Origin: CAZVWH01 sp964631175
GTDB lineage: Bacteria > Planctomycetota > Phycisphaerae > Sedimentisphaerales > Anaerobacaceae
DNA length: 50,289 bases
Direction: 5' to 3'
Assembly: GCA_964631175.1 (NCBI GenBank)
Contig: CAZVWH010000009.1
Location: 1-50,289 of the forward strand
Shown piece after piece: positions 31,963-40,201 of this stretch. A program made the translations under genes and the position numbers. The first letter of the stretch is position 1. The number at the start of each line of letters is the position of its first letter. The notes under the pieces are model-generated. The model made no database searches. It was not told the origin of the DNA and was given only the letters and a program-made list of their open reading frames with translations.

Positions 31963-33018
31963 ATGGCACGTAATAATAAAAAAGTTTTTATTGCGCTTAG
32001 CGGCGGTGTGGATAGTTCAACCGCTGCCGCTGTACTTCTCGAAGCTGGCTTCGATTGTAGCGGCGTGTTTATGATTACGAGTGACTGCAACCGCCATGCG
32101 CAAATAGATGCTGAGAATGTTGCTAAAAAGCTGGGTATAAAGCTTTATGTGCTCGACCTTCGCAACGATTTCGAGCGGATTCTTGATTACTTTTGCAGCG
32201 AATACAAAAAAGGCCGAACCCCTAATCCGTGTGTTTTGTGCAATAGAATAATCAAATTTGGTAGATTGTGGGATTTCGCACGAAGTAAGGGAGCTGAATT
32301 ACTTGCGACCGGCCATTATGCAAGGACTTTTAAGCTCAATGGCCAAGTAAGCCTGTACGAGGCTGCTGATACAGCTAAAGACCAGTCTTATGCTTTGTCT
32401 ATGATTGATAGGGATATATTACCCAATATTATCTTACCGATAGGTTGCTATAAAAAGAATCAAACACGAGAGATGGCAGCAAAGTTTGGCTTGGACACCG
32501 CACAAAAAACAGAGTCCCAGGAGATATGCTTTATACCCGATGACGATTACGCAGCCGTGCTTGAGCAGCGGTGTCCGGAGCTTGTACGCAGGGGCAATAT
32601 TATTGATAGTAGCGGCAATATCTTAGGCGAGCATAACGGCATCCATCGATTTACCCTCGGCCAGCGCAGAGGTCTGCGAGTCGCTATGGGTAGTCCCTAT
32701 TACGTAGTGAAGATTGATGCCCAAAGCAATACAATTACTGTTGGACCAAAAGAAGAGCTTATGCACAAGAAGCTTCAGGTGACGGATGTGAATTGGCTTG
32801 GTGATAGGCCGGCATCGGCCTGCCTATGGCGGGTCAAGATTCGCTACAATGACGAAGGTGCATTTGCAAGTGTCCGTCCGCAAGGCGACAGCGCGGCCGT
32901 TGAATTTGATGAGCCTAAGTCTGCCATAACGCCTGGTCAGCTTGCTGCCTTCTACGTTAATGAAGGAAAGAACAGTAAAATTGTAGGCGGCGGGTGGATT
33001 GAAAAGGCGAGCGATTGA
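31963..33018 (+). CDS. mnmA: tRNA-specific 2-thiouridylase MnmA
   Basis: 351 residues. It installs sulfur at U34 of tRNA-Lys, -Glu and -Gln using ATP and a persulfide relay. PP-loop SGGVDSSTAAAVL near residue 14, NPCVLCNRIIKF with the catalytic Cys, GHYART, the second catalytic Cys in SQEICFIPDDDY, and the C-terminal tRNA-binding barrel (GQRRGLRVAMGSPYYVV). The ATG at 31963 is 30 nt after the FG-GAP gene and has only a weak ribosome-binding site. Confidence 0.95.
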   Translation: MARNNKKVFIALSGGVDSSTAAAVLLEAGFDCSGVFMITSDCNRHAQIDAENVAKKLGIKLYVLDLRNDFERILDYFCSEYKKGRTPNPCVLCNRIIKFGRLWDFARSKGAELLATGHYARTFKLNGQVSLYEAADTAKDQSYALSMIDRDILPNIILPIGCYKKNQTREMAAKFGLDTAQKTESQEICFIPDDDYAAVLEQRCPELVRRGNIIDSSGNILGEHNGIHRFTLGQRRGLRVAMGSPYYVVKIDAQSNTITVGPKEELMHKKLQVTDVNWLGDRPASACLWRVKIRYNDEGAFASVRPQGDSAAVEFDEPKSAITPGQLAAFYVNEGKNSKIVGGGWIEKASD

Positions 33019-33038
33019 ATTACCTAATAGCAACCTAA

Positions 33039-33057
33039 CCCCCGGTAAAACCGGGGG
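33039..33057. repeat. REP-like hairpin between mnmA and the GT9 gene
   Basis: Arms CCCCCGGT and ACCGGGGG around AAA. Read on the minus strand its GGTTTTACC centre resembles the GGTTTATCC core of the elements near the Y1 transposase. It has no T run, so a terminator is less likely. Confidence 0.7.
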
Positions 33058-33090
33058 CTAAATATGAATGATTATGTATGGTCTTAGATT

Positions 33091-34149
33091 ATGCAGGTAA
33101 ACAATGACATTTTGAGTCTGCTCAGTGAAAAGGTGGCCCAAATAGCAAGAGAAACGCAGCGAGCGGTAATACTACAACCGGGCGCAATTGGTGATTGTAT
33201 ATTAACTCTGCCATTAGCAAAGTTTATGAAAGATTCCCTACAATTGGGCGGAGTAGATATTTTGGGTCACACCGAATATACCGGTATTTTACCAGGCAGA
33301 ACCTGCGTTGACGGCATTCGCTCTATAGACTCGGCGGATTTACATCGGCTGTTTGTTGAACCGGAGACCTTCGACCTTGCAGATAGGGACCCTTTAATTA
33401 ATGCCTTTGATGACTATGTCTGGATAGTGACACTCCTTGGTGAGCCAAACAGCAGCTTTGAACAGAATCTAATTTTTACCGTTAATTGCAGTCACAGTGC
33501 CGAAGTGATAACGTTATCGATGAAGCCACCCAAAGTTTTTGCTCAGCACTTAACGGAATTTTATACACAACAGTTTATCGAGCAGAGCGGATTATCATTG
33601 GAAAATTGGGTGCTTCGGTCCACCGACGCCCTAATAAGAACTGCCCAAGCGGATAAAGATAGAGGCAAGCAACTTCTGAAAGAAATTAGCTTTGATTTTT
33701 CTAAAAAGCTGGTGGTCATCCAGCCAGGTAGCGGCGGACGAAAGAAATGCTGGCATATAGAAAATTTTTTCGCCGTCGCTGAAGAGCTTGGTTCAAGAGA
33801 TATCGAAGTAATATTCTTATTGGGACCGGCGGAGCTGAAAAGATTTAGTAAGGCGACAATTAAAGATGTGAGCTCTATTGCGCGGTGCCTGACCGATTTG
33901 TCCTTGACAGAGGTGTTGGGGCTTTTAAGCTGTGCAGACGCATTCATCGGTAATGACAGCGGTATTACGCATTTAGCGGCTGGTTCGGGCGTCAGGACAT
34001 TGGCTGTTTTCGGCCCAACGAATCCGGCAGTGTACAAACCTATCGGGCCGGCTGTGACGGTATTTGCCAACAGTACTGCAACTTTTACCAAGGAACCCTC
34101 AGCAATTTTACAGCAGGAGCTTTTGGCGGCTTTGTTGCCGTTAGATTAG
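33091..34149 (+). CDS. Glycosyltransferase family 9 (heptosyltransferase-like)
   Basis: 352 residues. The N-terminal GT-B half has the acceptor loop VILQPGAIGDCILTLPLAKF and the C-terminal half the nucleotide-sugar loop VVIQPGSGGRKKCWHIENF and FIGNDSGITHLAAGSGVRT, all typical of ADP-heptose:LPS transferases. It would add a sugar to the LPS core on the cytoplasmic face. Sugar and acceptor are not determined by sequence. It lies between mnmA and lpxD on the same strand. Confidence 0.88.
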   Translation: MQVNNDILSLLSEKVAQIARETQRAVILQPGAIGDCILTLPLAKFMKDSLQLGGVDILGHTEYTGILPGRTCVDGIRSIDSADLHRLFVEPETFDLADRDPLINAFDDYVWIVTLLGEPNSSFEQNLIFTVNCSHSAEVITLSMKPPKVFAQHLTEFYTQQFIEQSGLSLENWVLRSTDALIRTAQADKDRGKQLLKEISFDFSKKLVVIQPGSGGRKKCWHIENFFAVAEELGSRDIEVIFLLGPAELKRFSKATIKDVSSIARCLTDLSLTEVLGLLSCADAFIGNDSGITHLAAGSGVRTLAVFGPTNPAVYKPIGPAVTVFANSTATFTKEPSAILQQELLAALLPLD

Positions 34150-34158
34150 ATACCGGTG

Positions 34159-34186
34159 TTGACCAGTTTGGCCATCTTATTATAAT
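34159..34186 (+). promoter_or_regulatory. lpxD: sigma70-type promoter upstream of lpxD
   Basis: TTGACC (34159-34164), 16-nt spacer and a perfect TATAAT (34181-34186). It would give a leader of about 130 nt before lpxD (34326), starting just after the GT9 stop codon. Confidence 0.65.
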
Positions 34187-34325
34187 AGCCGAAGTGGATA
34201 TTAGTAGTAAGATATATTTTAACGTTTCCGAAGTGCAATAAATATGTGATGGAACCGCTAAATACCAACAGAATTCATGATAACAAGCGATAGTTGTATA
34301 GAAGGTTACTTATAGAGGCGTCTAT

Positions 34326-35399
34326 ATGCCTACAAAAACTTTGGGCGAATTAGCTGAGTATATAGGTGGTCGTCTTTATGGCGACCCAAATATCGTTATC
34401 ACGTCCGCCTCTACTTTGGGGCGGGCACACGAAGGCGACATCAGCTTTTTAGTCAACCGCAGATATCAAAAACAACTTAAAACAACCAAGGCAAGCGCGG
34501 TAATTGTAGGCAAAGAAACAACCGATACTTCTGTTCCTCTTATCATAGCTGATGACCCGTATTATGCTTTTATGCAGATTATGGTACTGTTGCACGGCCA
34601 CCGCAAACACAAAAAGGTGGGTATTAGCACGCGAGCCTCAATTTCGGACAGTGCAAAGGTTGGCGTTGACTGTCATATCCATGATTTTGTAACTATAGCT
34701 GATGAGGCCAAGATCGGAGATGGCTGCATAATCTATCCTGGTGTGTTCGTTGGGCAAGGCGTGCAAATAGGCAATGACAGTATAATATATCCTAATGTTT
34801 CCGTTTATAATGAATGCAAGATAGGCAATCGTGTGATTATAAATGCAAATTCTACAATCGGGGAAGATGGCTTTGGTTATGCCAGCTACAAGGGCATACA
34901 TCATAAGATACCACAAATAGGCGGGGTGGTCATAGAAGATGACGTGGAAATCGGTGCCTGTTGTGGAATCGAACGAGGTACACTCGGCGATACTATCATA
35001 GGTCAGGGCAGCAAATTGGGCGACCTTGTAACGATAGGACACGGTGCAAAAATCGGTCCACATTGTCTGCTTGTCGCACAAGTTGGAATAGCGGGCTCGA
35101 CTATGCTTGGCCATCATTGTATAGTGGGTGGCCAGGTGGGTATTGTAGGTCATATCAATATTGGAAACAACGTTACAATTGCCGCTCAAGCTGGCGTCGT
35201 TAACAATATTCCGGACGGTCAAGTAGTATTGGGCGCACCTGCTATTGAGGCAAACCAAGGAAAACGCGCATACAGCATGATACAATACCTTCCTGAGATG
35301 CGGCAAAATATACGGAACCTTCAAAGTCAAATTGAACAAATTGTCGCATCTGATGAAGCTGATTTTGAAGAGACAGACGAGCAGAGTAGCGAATCGTAA
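34326..35399 (+). CDS. lpxD: UDP-3-O-acylglucosamine N-acyltransferase LpxD
   Basis: 357 residues. Third enzyme of lipid A synthesis: transfers an acyl chain from acyl-ACP to the 2-amino group of UDP-3-O-acylglucosamine. N-terminal uridine-binding domain (TLGELAEYIGGRLYGDP, EGDISFLVN), then a left-handed beta helix of hexapeptide repeats (VTIADEAKIGDGCIIYPGVF) including VTIGHGAKIGPHC with the active-site-type His, then an alpha-helical tail rich in Asp/Glu/Ser. The ATG at 34326 follows AGAGGCG. Confidence 0.95.
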   Translation: MPTKTLGELAEYIGGRLYGDPNIVITSASTLGRAHEGDISFLVNRRYQKQLKTTKASAVIVGKETTDTSVPLIIADDPYYAFMQIMVLLHGHRKHKKVGISTRASISDSAKVGVDCHIHDFVTIADEAKIGDGCIIYPGVFVGQGVQIGNDSIIYPNVSVYNECKIGNRVIINANSTIGEDGFGYASYKGIHHKIPQIGGVVIEDDVEIGACCGIERGTLGDTIIGQGSKLGDLVTIGHGAKIGPHCLLVAQVGIAGSTMLGHHCIVGGQVGIVGHINIGNNVTIAAQAGVVNNIPDGQVVLGAPAIEANQGKRAYSMIQYLPEMRQNIRNLQSQIEQIVASDEADFEETDEQSSES

Positions 35400-35449
35400 T
35401 CCGTGTCCCGTGGTCCGAAATGTAGGACTCAAATCCTGGGACGCCAGGC

Positions 35450-36340
35450 ATGAAATACGAATTCGAACAGGACCATTCTTTGAACGAGATAAGAGATACG
35501 AGGTACGAGACACGAGACGTGCTTGGTTTAATCGCTGGAGGAGGAAGATTACCCTTTCTGGTAGCCGCCGGTGCCCGAAGAGTGGGTTTAAGGGTAATTT
35601 GCGTTGGCTTGGCGGACAATGCAGAACACAGCTTAGCTAATGAAGTTGATGTGTTTTACAGAGTGGCTATTGCCCGGCCGGCCGGCTGGATACGTAAGTT
35701 AAAAAAACACAATGTCACAAGAACGATTATGGTTGGACGAGTCGCCAAATCACGGCTGTTTACACCATGGCGAATCCTGAAATATCTGCCGGACTGGCGA
35801 GCATTTAGGATATATTATTGGCGGCTGCGGAAAAAAGATAAGCCGGATGATTCTTTGTTATGTGCCATAGCTGATGAATTAGAAAGTGGAGGAATAATAT
35901 TGGAGAACTCCATAATGTACTGTAAAGAGCACTTGGCAACAGCGGGTCTGATGACAAAGCATCAGCCGAGCCCTTCGGCCGAGGGCGATATTGAATTTGG
36001 CTGGCAGATAGTCAAAAAACTCGGCGAGCTGGACATAGGCCAGGCCATAGCAGTAAAAGAGAAAGAAGTGCTTGCAGTTGAAGCAATAGAGGGTACCGCA
36101 GAGATGATTAAAAGAGCCGGCCTATTTTGCAAATCGGGAGGCTGGACGCTAATTAAAGCTTCCAAGCCGAGACAGGACATGCGCTTTGATGTCCCATGTA
36201 TAGGGCCGGACACTATCAGGAGCTTAGCTGAAAATGGGGGCAAATGCATAGTCGTTGAAGCAGATAAAACCATAATAATAGACAAACCTGAAACCATTAA
36301 ATTAGCCGACCAATTGAAAATAACTATACTGGGTCGTTGA
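35450..36340 (+). CDS. lpxI: UDP-2,3-diacylglucosamine pyrophosphatase LpxI (DUF1009)
   Basis: 296 residues from the ATG at 35450. LpxI replaces LpxH in many bacteria: it hydrolyses UDP-2,3-diacylglucosamine to lipid X and UMP. The core starts VLGLIAGGGRLPFLVAAGAR and contains DDSLLCAIADELESGG, GRVAKSRLF, GWQIVKKLGELDIGQAIAVK and KASKPRQDMRFDVPCIGP. The first ~23 residues (MKYEFEQDHSLNEIRDTRYE) are encoded by a GAGATACGAGGTACGAG-like tandem and are absent from the usual family N-terminus, so translation may instead start at the GTG at 35519. It is the downstream partner of lpxD, 50 nt apart. Confidence 0.9.
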   Translation: MKYEFEQDHSLNEIRDTRYETRDVLGLIAGGGRLPFLVAAGARRVGLRVICVGLADNAEHSLANEVDVFYRVAIARPAGWIRKLKKHNVTRTIMVGRVAKSRLFTPWRILKYLPDWRAFRIYYWRLRKKDKPDDSLLCAIADELESGGIILENSIMYCKEHLATAGLMTKHQPSPSAEGDIEFGWQIVKKLGELDIGQAIAVKEKEVLAVEAIEGTAEMIKRAGLFCKSGGWTLIKASKPRQDMRFDVPCIGPDTIRSLAENGGKCIVVEADKTIIIDKPETIKLADQLKITILGR

Positions 36341-36354
36341 GTCAATTGTGGCGG

Positions 36355-36966
36355 TTACTTTTCTGCTGTGAAAACTATCTCTATTCCATAACAAGGAAAA
36401 ATATAGCACAGTTTTTCTTCATAGAGCTCTTGTATTGACCGATGGCAATTAAACACGAGACCGAAGATTTTTTTGATTTGATGTGTAATCCAGAAAGGAG
36501 ACCTGAACAAGAGACGCTGGGAAATGATATTTATTCTTATATCTGTGTAAAAATTGGGAACTTTTCTTTTTAGTTGTTTTTCTTTATCAACGAAATAATA
36601 AAAGGTATATAGGCCAAAGAACCTTTTGTGGGTGTAGTCTGAGTAATAATATGGATTAGAAAAATGTGGCACAAAGATGTATGCTTTGCTTTGTTTTTTC
36701 AGGACTCTAACAATCTCTCGCATTAAATTCTCGAAATTTTCTATGTGCTCAAGAACACTTCTGCAGTAAATCTTATCTACCGAATTGTCCGGCAAAAAGG
36801 CAAGACCGTTTTCTATATCAGCTACGATATCCACATTCGGCAGGTCTACTTTATCAATAGTAATTCTTTCAGGTTTTTTCTTTTGGCCACACCCCAGTTC
36901 AATGATCAACTGTTTGTTCTTATCTTTAACTATCTTCTCTAAATCGATTTTGATATAAGTGTTCAT
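36355..36966 (-). CDS. Class I SAM-dependent methyltransferase
   Basis: 203 residues. SAM-binding Rossmann motif I LIIELGCGQKKKPERITIDK, motif II region VDIVADIENGLAFLPDNSVD and the post-II YCRSVLEHIENF, as in Methyltransf_11. Convergent with lpxI, separated by only 14 nt. Substrate unknown; likely acts on a sugar or lipid intermediate of the cell-surface cluster. AT-rich compared with lpxI, suggesting that the cluster begins here. Confidence 0.78.
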   Translation of the reverse strand: MNTYIKIDLEKIVKDKNKQLIIELGCGQKKKPERITIDKVDLPNVDIVADIENGLAFLPDNSVDKIYCRSVLEHIENFENLMREIVRVLKKQSKAYIFVPHFSNPYYYSDYTHKRFFGLYTFYYFVDKEKQLKRKVPNFYTDIRINIISQRLLFRSPFWITHQIKKIFGLVFNCHRSIQELYEEKLCYIFPCYGIEIVFTAEK

Positions 36967-37431
36967 TTATGCTCACTATAATATTCAGTTGTCGTTTTCC
37001 TAAAGAGCCTTCGCAAGAAAGCTATAGGTTCAGTTTTCTAAATATCATAATAGATGTTTTACTTACATCAACAATATATTTATCGTTTGTAGTGTAATTA
37101 GCTAAGTGGCTTCTTTCGGTCCCAAATAACAGCCTTTTTAAAAATCCTGCTGGTGATGTGAAAAGCGTACATTCATACGCTTAAATCCTTTGATAAAGCA
37201 GGAGTCTTCATCTATAATATGTCATCGGACAATTAGCACAAACAGGCGTGAATTACGTAGAGGCCTGTGAGCTAAAGCTTTTGAATATTTGCACTATGAA
37301 TAAAAATGTTCTTGCCTATCTTGGCTGTATTTGCTACTTTTCGAGTTCGAGCTCTGCAGTTTGATGTTTGTATTTTAGTGACCAGTAAAGAAAAAAAACA
37401 GAGAAATCGAGGCTATGGGATTTGTTAAAAA
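36967..37431. pseudogene. Intergenic with remnant of a GT2 gene's 3' end
   Basis: 37146-37270 is a degenerate copy of 39792-39930: the C-terminal residues AGDVKSVHSYA-stop correspond to AGDVKSIDSYT-stop of the GT2 gene at 38901, and the homology continues past the stop through ATTAGCACAAA. The upstream part of the copy is lost. No intact gene seen here. Confidence 0.65.
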
Positions 37432-37563
37432 GGAGACAAAGACGGCAGTTTTAGTTATATAAGAAAGCTCTTTCAACAATATGATATTGATGTTGTTATA
37501 CATTTTGCAGGTTTTGTAGAACCAGGAAGGTCTTTAGTATGCAAAGTGTTGATGAATCGGTAA
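37429..37563 (+). pseudogene. Fragment resembling an NAD-dependent sugar epimerase (GalE-like)
   Basis: A 44-codon frame (stop at 37561-37563) reading GDKDGSFSYIRKLF and QQYDIDVVIHFAGFVEPGRS, which resembles the IDAVIHFAA-type segment of UDP-glucose 4-epimerases. There is a stop just upstream and the frame ends soon after, overlapping the aminotransferase start. I think it is a decayed piece of an epimerase gene. The match rests on about 30 residues. Confidence 0.5.
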
Positions 37564-38765
37564 GAAAGCTGCTATCCGGCGAAGGAAAGGATATCCCTTT
37601 ATTCAAGGTTTTTATGCCCGAGAGTGTTTTCGAGCCTTTGCGCAAGGTTCTGTTAAGCGGCTATATAGGGGAAGGGCCGCGGGTGGAAGAATTTGAACGC
37701 CAGCTTGGGCCGTGGTTCGACAATAATAATGTGCTGACGGTGAATAATGGGACGTCTGCGCTGCAATTGGCACTTAGGTTGGCGAACGTGGGTTACGGCG
37801 ATGAAGTTATCTCAACTGCTATGACCTGCACAGCAACAAATGAACCTATACCGGCGTTGGGAGCGAAGATTATCTGGGCTGACATTGATCCCTGGACCGC
37901 AAATATCGACCCGGAGGACGTTGCAAGGAAAATTACGCCTAAAACAAAGGCCATCATGTGCGTCCACTGGGGCGGTTACCCGTGCGAGCTTGACGAATTG
38001 AATGCTATCGCTGCTAAGCATGGCATAAAACTGATTGAAGATGCCTGCCAGGCTTTCGGCTCGACATATCACGGCAAGCCAATCGGCTCACATTCAGACT
38101 TTGCATGCTTTTCTTTTCAGGCAATAAAGCATATGACAACTGTGGACGGGGGTGCTCTAGTGTGCAAATCTGAAGCTGACTACCAGCGCGGCAGACTCCT
38201 TAGATGGTACGGCATTGACCGCAAGTGTAAGCGCAAGGATATTCGGTGCGAAGCCAATATTGCCGAATATGGCTACAAGTTCCATATGAACGATATGACG
38301 GCAACAATCGGCCTGGAACAGCTCAAGTACGTAGCTGAAACAATCGAAAAACATCGTGCTAATGCTGCGCGATACGATGAGGCTTTCAGGGGGCTCGAGA
38401 CTGTACGGCCTCTGAGATATAAAAATGACCACAGGAGTGTCTACTGGCTTTATACTATGAGAGTTAAATACCCCCTAAAATTTATGGACCATATGAAAAA
38501 AGCAGGCATTACCGTCTCCCAGGTTCACGCGAGAAATGACACGCATACCATGTTCAGGGATTTCATGACTGAACTGCCGGGATTGGATGAATTTACATCT
38601 GAGCAGGTCTCTATCCCGGTAGGGTGGTGGCTAACAGATGAAGATTTGACAAGCATTATCAACACGGTTGTAGAATATGACTGCTGCTGCCGCACGAGGA
38701 TTCAAGAGATAGGGAGTCTGTCCAGAAAACGTGAGAAGACACCGGCGCATCGGACTAATCTATAA
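37539..38765 (+). CDS. DegT/DnrJ/EryC1-type aminotransferase (nucleotide-sugar)
   Basis: 408 residues. PLP-dependent enzyme of the sugar aminotransferase group: VNNGTSALQLALRLANVGYG (phosphate loop), Asp168 in LIEDACQAFGS, and the Schiff-base Lys197 in FSFQAIKHMTTVDGGAL. It normally moves an amino group from glutamate to a keto-sugar nucleotide for surface polysaccharide. AGGAAGG lies about 9 nt before the ATG at 37539. The last ~20 residues (CRTRIQEIGSLSRKREKTP) are unusually basic. No matching dehydratase is in the window, so the sugar cannot be predicted. Confidence 0.9.
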   Translation: MQSVDESVRKLLSGEGKDIPLFKVFMPESVFEPLRKVLLSGYIGEGPRVEEFERQLGPWFDNNNVLTVNNGTSALQLALRLANVGYGDEVISTAMTCTATNEPIPALGAKIIWADIDPWTANIDPEDVARKITPKTKAIMCVHWGGYPCELDELNAIAAKHGIKLIEDACQAFGSTYHGKPIGSHSDFACFSFQAIKHMTTVDGGALVCKSEADYQRGRLLRWYGIDRKCKRKDIRCEANIAEYGYKFHMNDMTATIGLEQLKYVAETIEKHRANAARYDEAFRGLETVRPLRYKNDHRSVYWLYTMRVKYPLKFMDHMKKAGITVSQVHARNDTHTMFRDFMTELPGLDEFTSEQVSIPVGWWLTDEDLTSIINTVVEYDCCCRTRIQEIGSLSRKREKTPAHRTNL

Positions 38766-38900
38766 CTTTTTTTTGACTCTAATGACCTCTTGGTATAAGG
38801 ACTGCCTGAAAGTTATGATGCAATCGAGTTATTAACAAAATAGCGCTTGGTGCCTGTGTCGAGCTTTATTAGTGAGGTTTTCGTTATGGGGGATGTAGTT

Positions 38901-39830
38901 ATGCAAAAGGTAAGCGTAGTTATTCCTACTTATAATCTAAGTAAAATGTTAAAAGATACCATCAACAGTGTTTTGTGGCAAACGGAGCCGGACTTAGAGG
39001 TCATTGTTGTTGATGATGGCTCGACAGATAATACACGTGCGGTAGTCGAAGGAATAAAGGATAGCCGAATTAAGTATTTCTATAAGGACAACGCGGGTAC
39101 TCCCAGTTCTTATAATTATGGTTTCTCTAAGGCAAATGGTCGGTACATTGCATTTCTGGACCACGATGATTTGTGGCCCGAAAATTATCTTCAAGTTATG
39201 CTATCTCATCTGGACAATAGAAGCGAGTTTGGAGCCGCATACAGTCCTATTACGGTGCTCTATCCTGATGGCAGTAAAATTAAATCATATAGGATGCCCA
39301 AGGGCAAGAGCGGCTGGATAACCTCAGAATTATTCAAGCGCGGATTTATTTGGAATTCGGCTACCATTATTCGAAGGTCGGTTTTGGAAAACTTTCGCTT
39401 TGACGAGTCACTTAGAATAGGTTGTGAGGATAGAGATTATTTTTTGAGACTTTCTACACGGACGCAGTTTTTGTTCGTCCGAGATGTTGAGGCAATTCGC
39501 AGAGAACATCAGGAAAATCTCTCGAAAAAAATGGGCCTTCTACCTGCAAGAATTCTGGTTTTGGAACGCTTCTATTTTCAGCTCGGTGGAGATAAAATAG
39601 TGCCAGCCAGTATAGCAAGGCACAGCATTAGTCATGCGTGTCATAAAGTAGCTAAAGCAAACCGCCGTGAAGCAAACCGTTCGGCGGCAATCACTTTGTA
39701 TAAACGTGCTATTAGATACTGGCCGGTGGACATACGACTTTATTTAGGCTTGGCAAGGACTTTGCTATTAAATAAAAAGGATGACTCAAATCTTGCTGGT
39801 GATGTGAAAAGCATAGATTCATACACTTAA
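38901..39830 (+). CDS. Family 2 glycosyltransferase with shared C-terminal extension
   Basis: 309 residues from the ATG at 38901 (GGGGG 7 nt upstream; the frame is open to 38847). GT-A fold with VSVVIPTYNLSKML, VDDGSTDNTR, the metal-binding AFLDHDDLWPENY, and a C-terminal catalytic His/Arg region. The C-terminal ~70 residues (SISHACHKVAKANRREANRS, then YWPVDIRLYLGLARTLL) are shared with the genes at 42949 and 43951, and a decayed copy remains at 37146. Acceptor and sugar unknown; cytoplasmic face of the inner membrane. Confidence 0.85.
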   Translation: MQKVSVVIPTYNLSKMLKDTINSVLWQTEPDLEVIVVDDGSTDNTRAVVEGIKDSRIKYFYKDNAGTPSSYNYGFSKANGRYIAFLDHDDLWPENYLQVMLSHLDNRSEFGAAYSPITVLYPDGSKIKSYRMPKGKSGWITSELFKRGFIWNSATIIRRSVLENFRFDESLRIGCEDRDYFLRLSTRTQFLFVRDVEAIRREHQENLSKKMGLLPARILVLERFYFQLGGDKIVPASIARHSISHACHKVAKANRREANRSAAITLYKRAIRYWPVDIRLYLGLARTLLLNKKDDSNLAGDVKSIDSYT

Positions 39831-40201
39831 ATCTTTTGATGCAGCATTAATCTTCGATTATAATGTGTGGTTGAAGAATTAGCACAAATAAGCGTAAAAT
39901 ACTTGTATAAAGTCCTGTTGGCAAAGCAGGTAATACTAGTGCCGTTTCCAGTAACAGAGTTTCGTGCTTTTAAGCTATTATTTTTCAAGAAGTTATATAT
40001 AAATTGTGTTTCCTGAACCAAATCGAGGCACTACTGGAATCCTCAATTATTGGTAAAATGGCCTATCAGCACAATATTTGGCCTACTTTGAAATAACACT
40101 GCTCTTGAATGTTACGAGCGGCAAAAAGTCATGTATTGTAAGTGTTTTCATTTTCGTCTCTTACAACGCGAAACTGTCTAACTGGAAATGGCACTAGGAA
40201 T
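39831..40201. repeat. Intergenic with a 30-nt inverted repeat
   Basis: 39935-39964 (starting ACTAGTGCCGTTTCCAGTAA) is the inverse of 40169-40198 (ending CTGGAAATGGCACTAGG) with about five differences. The downstream arm ends just before the ATG at 40202. No gene in between; a small minus-strand frame (to 40021) is not convincing. Confidence 0.65.

Noticed and set aside
34638..35513. Long minus-strand frame of 291 codons opposite lpxD
   Set aside because: It is an antisense shadow of the lpxD hexapeptide-repeat region, with no start signal and no recognisable protein.
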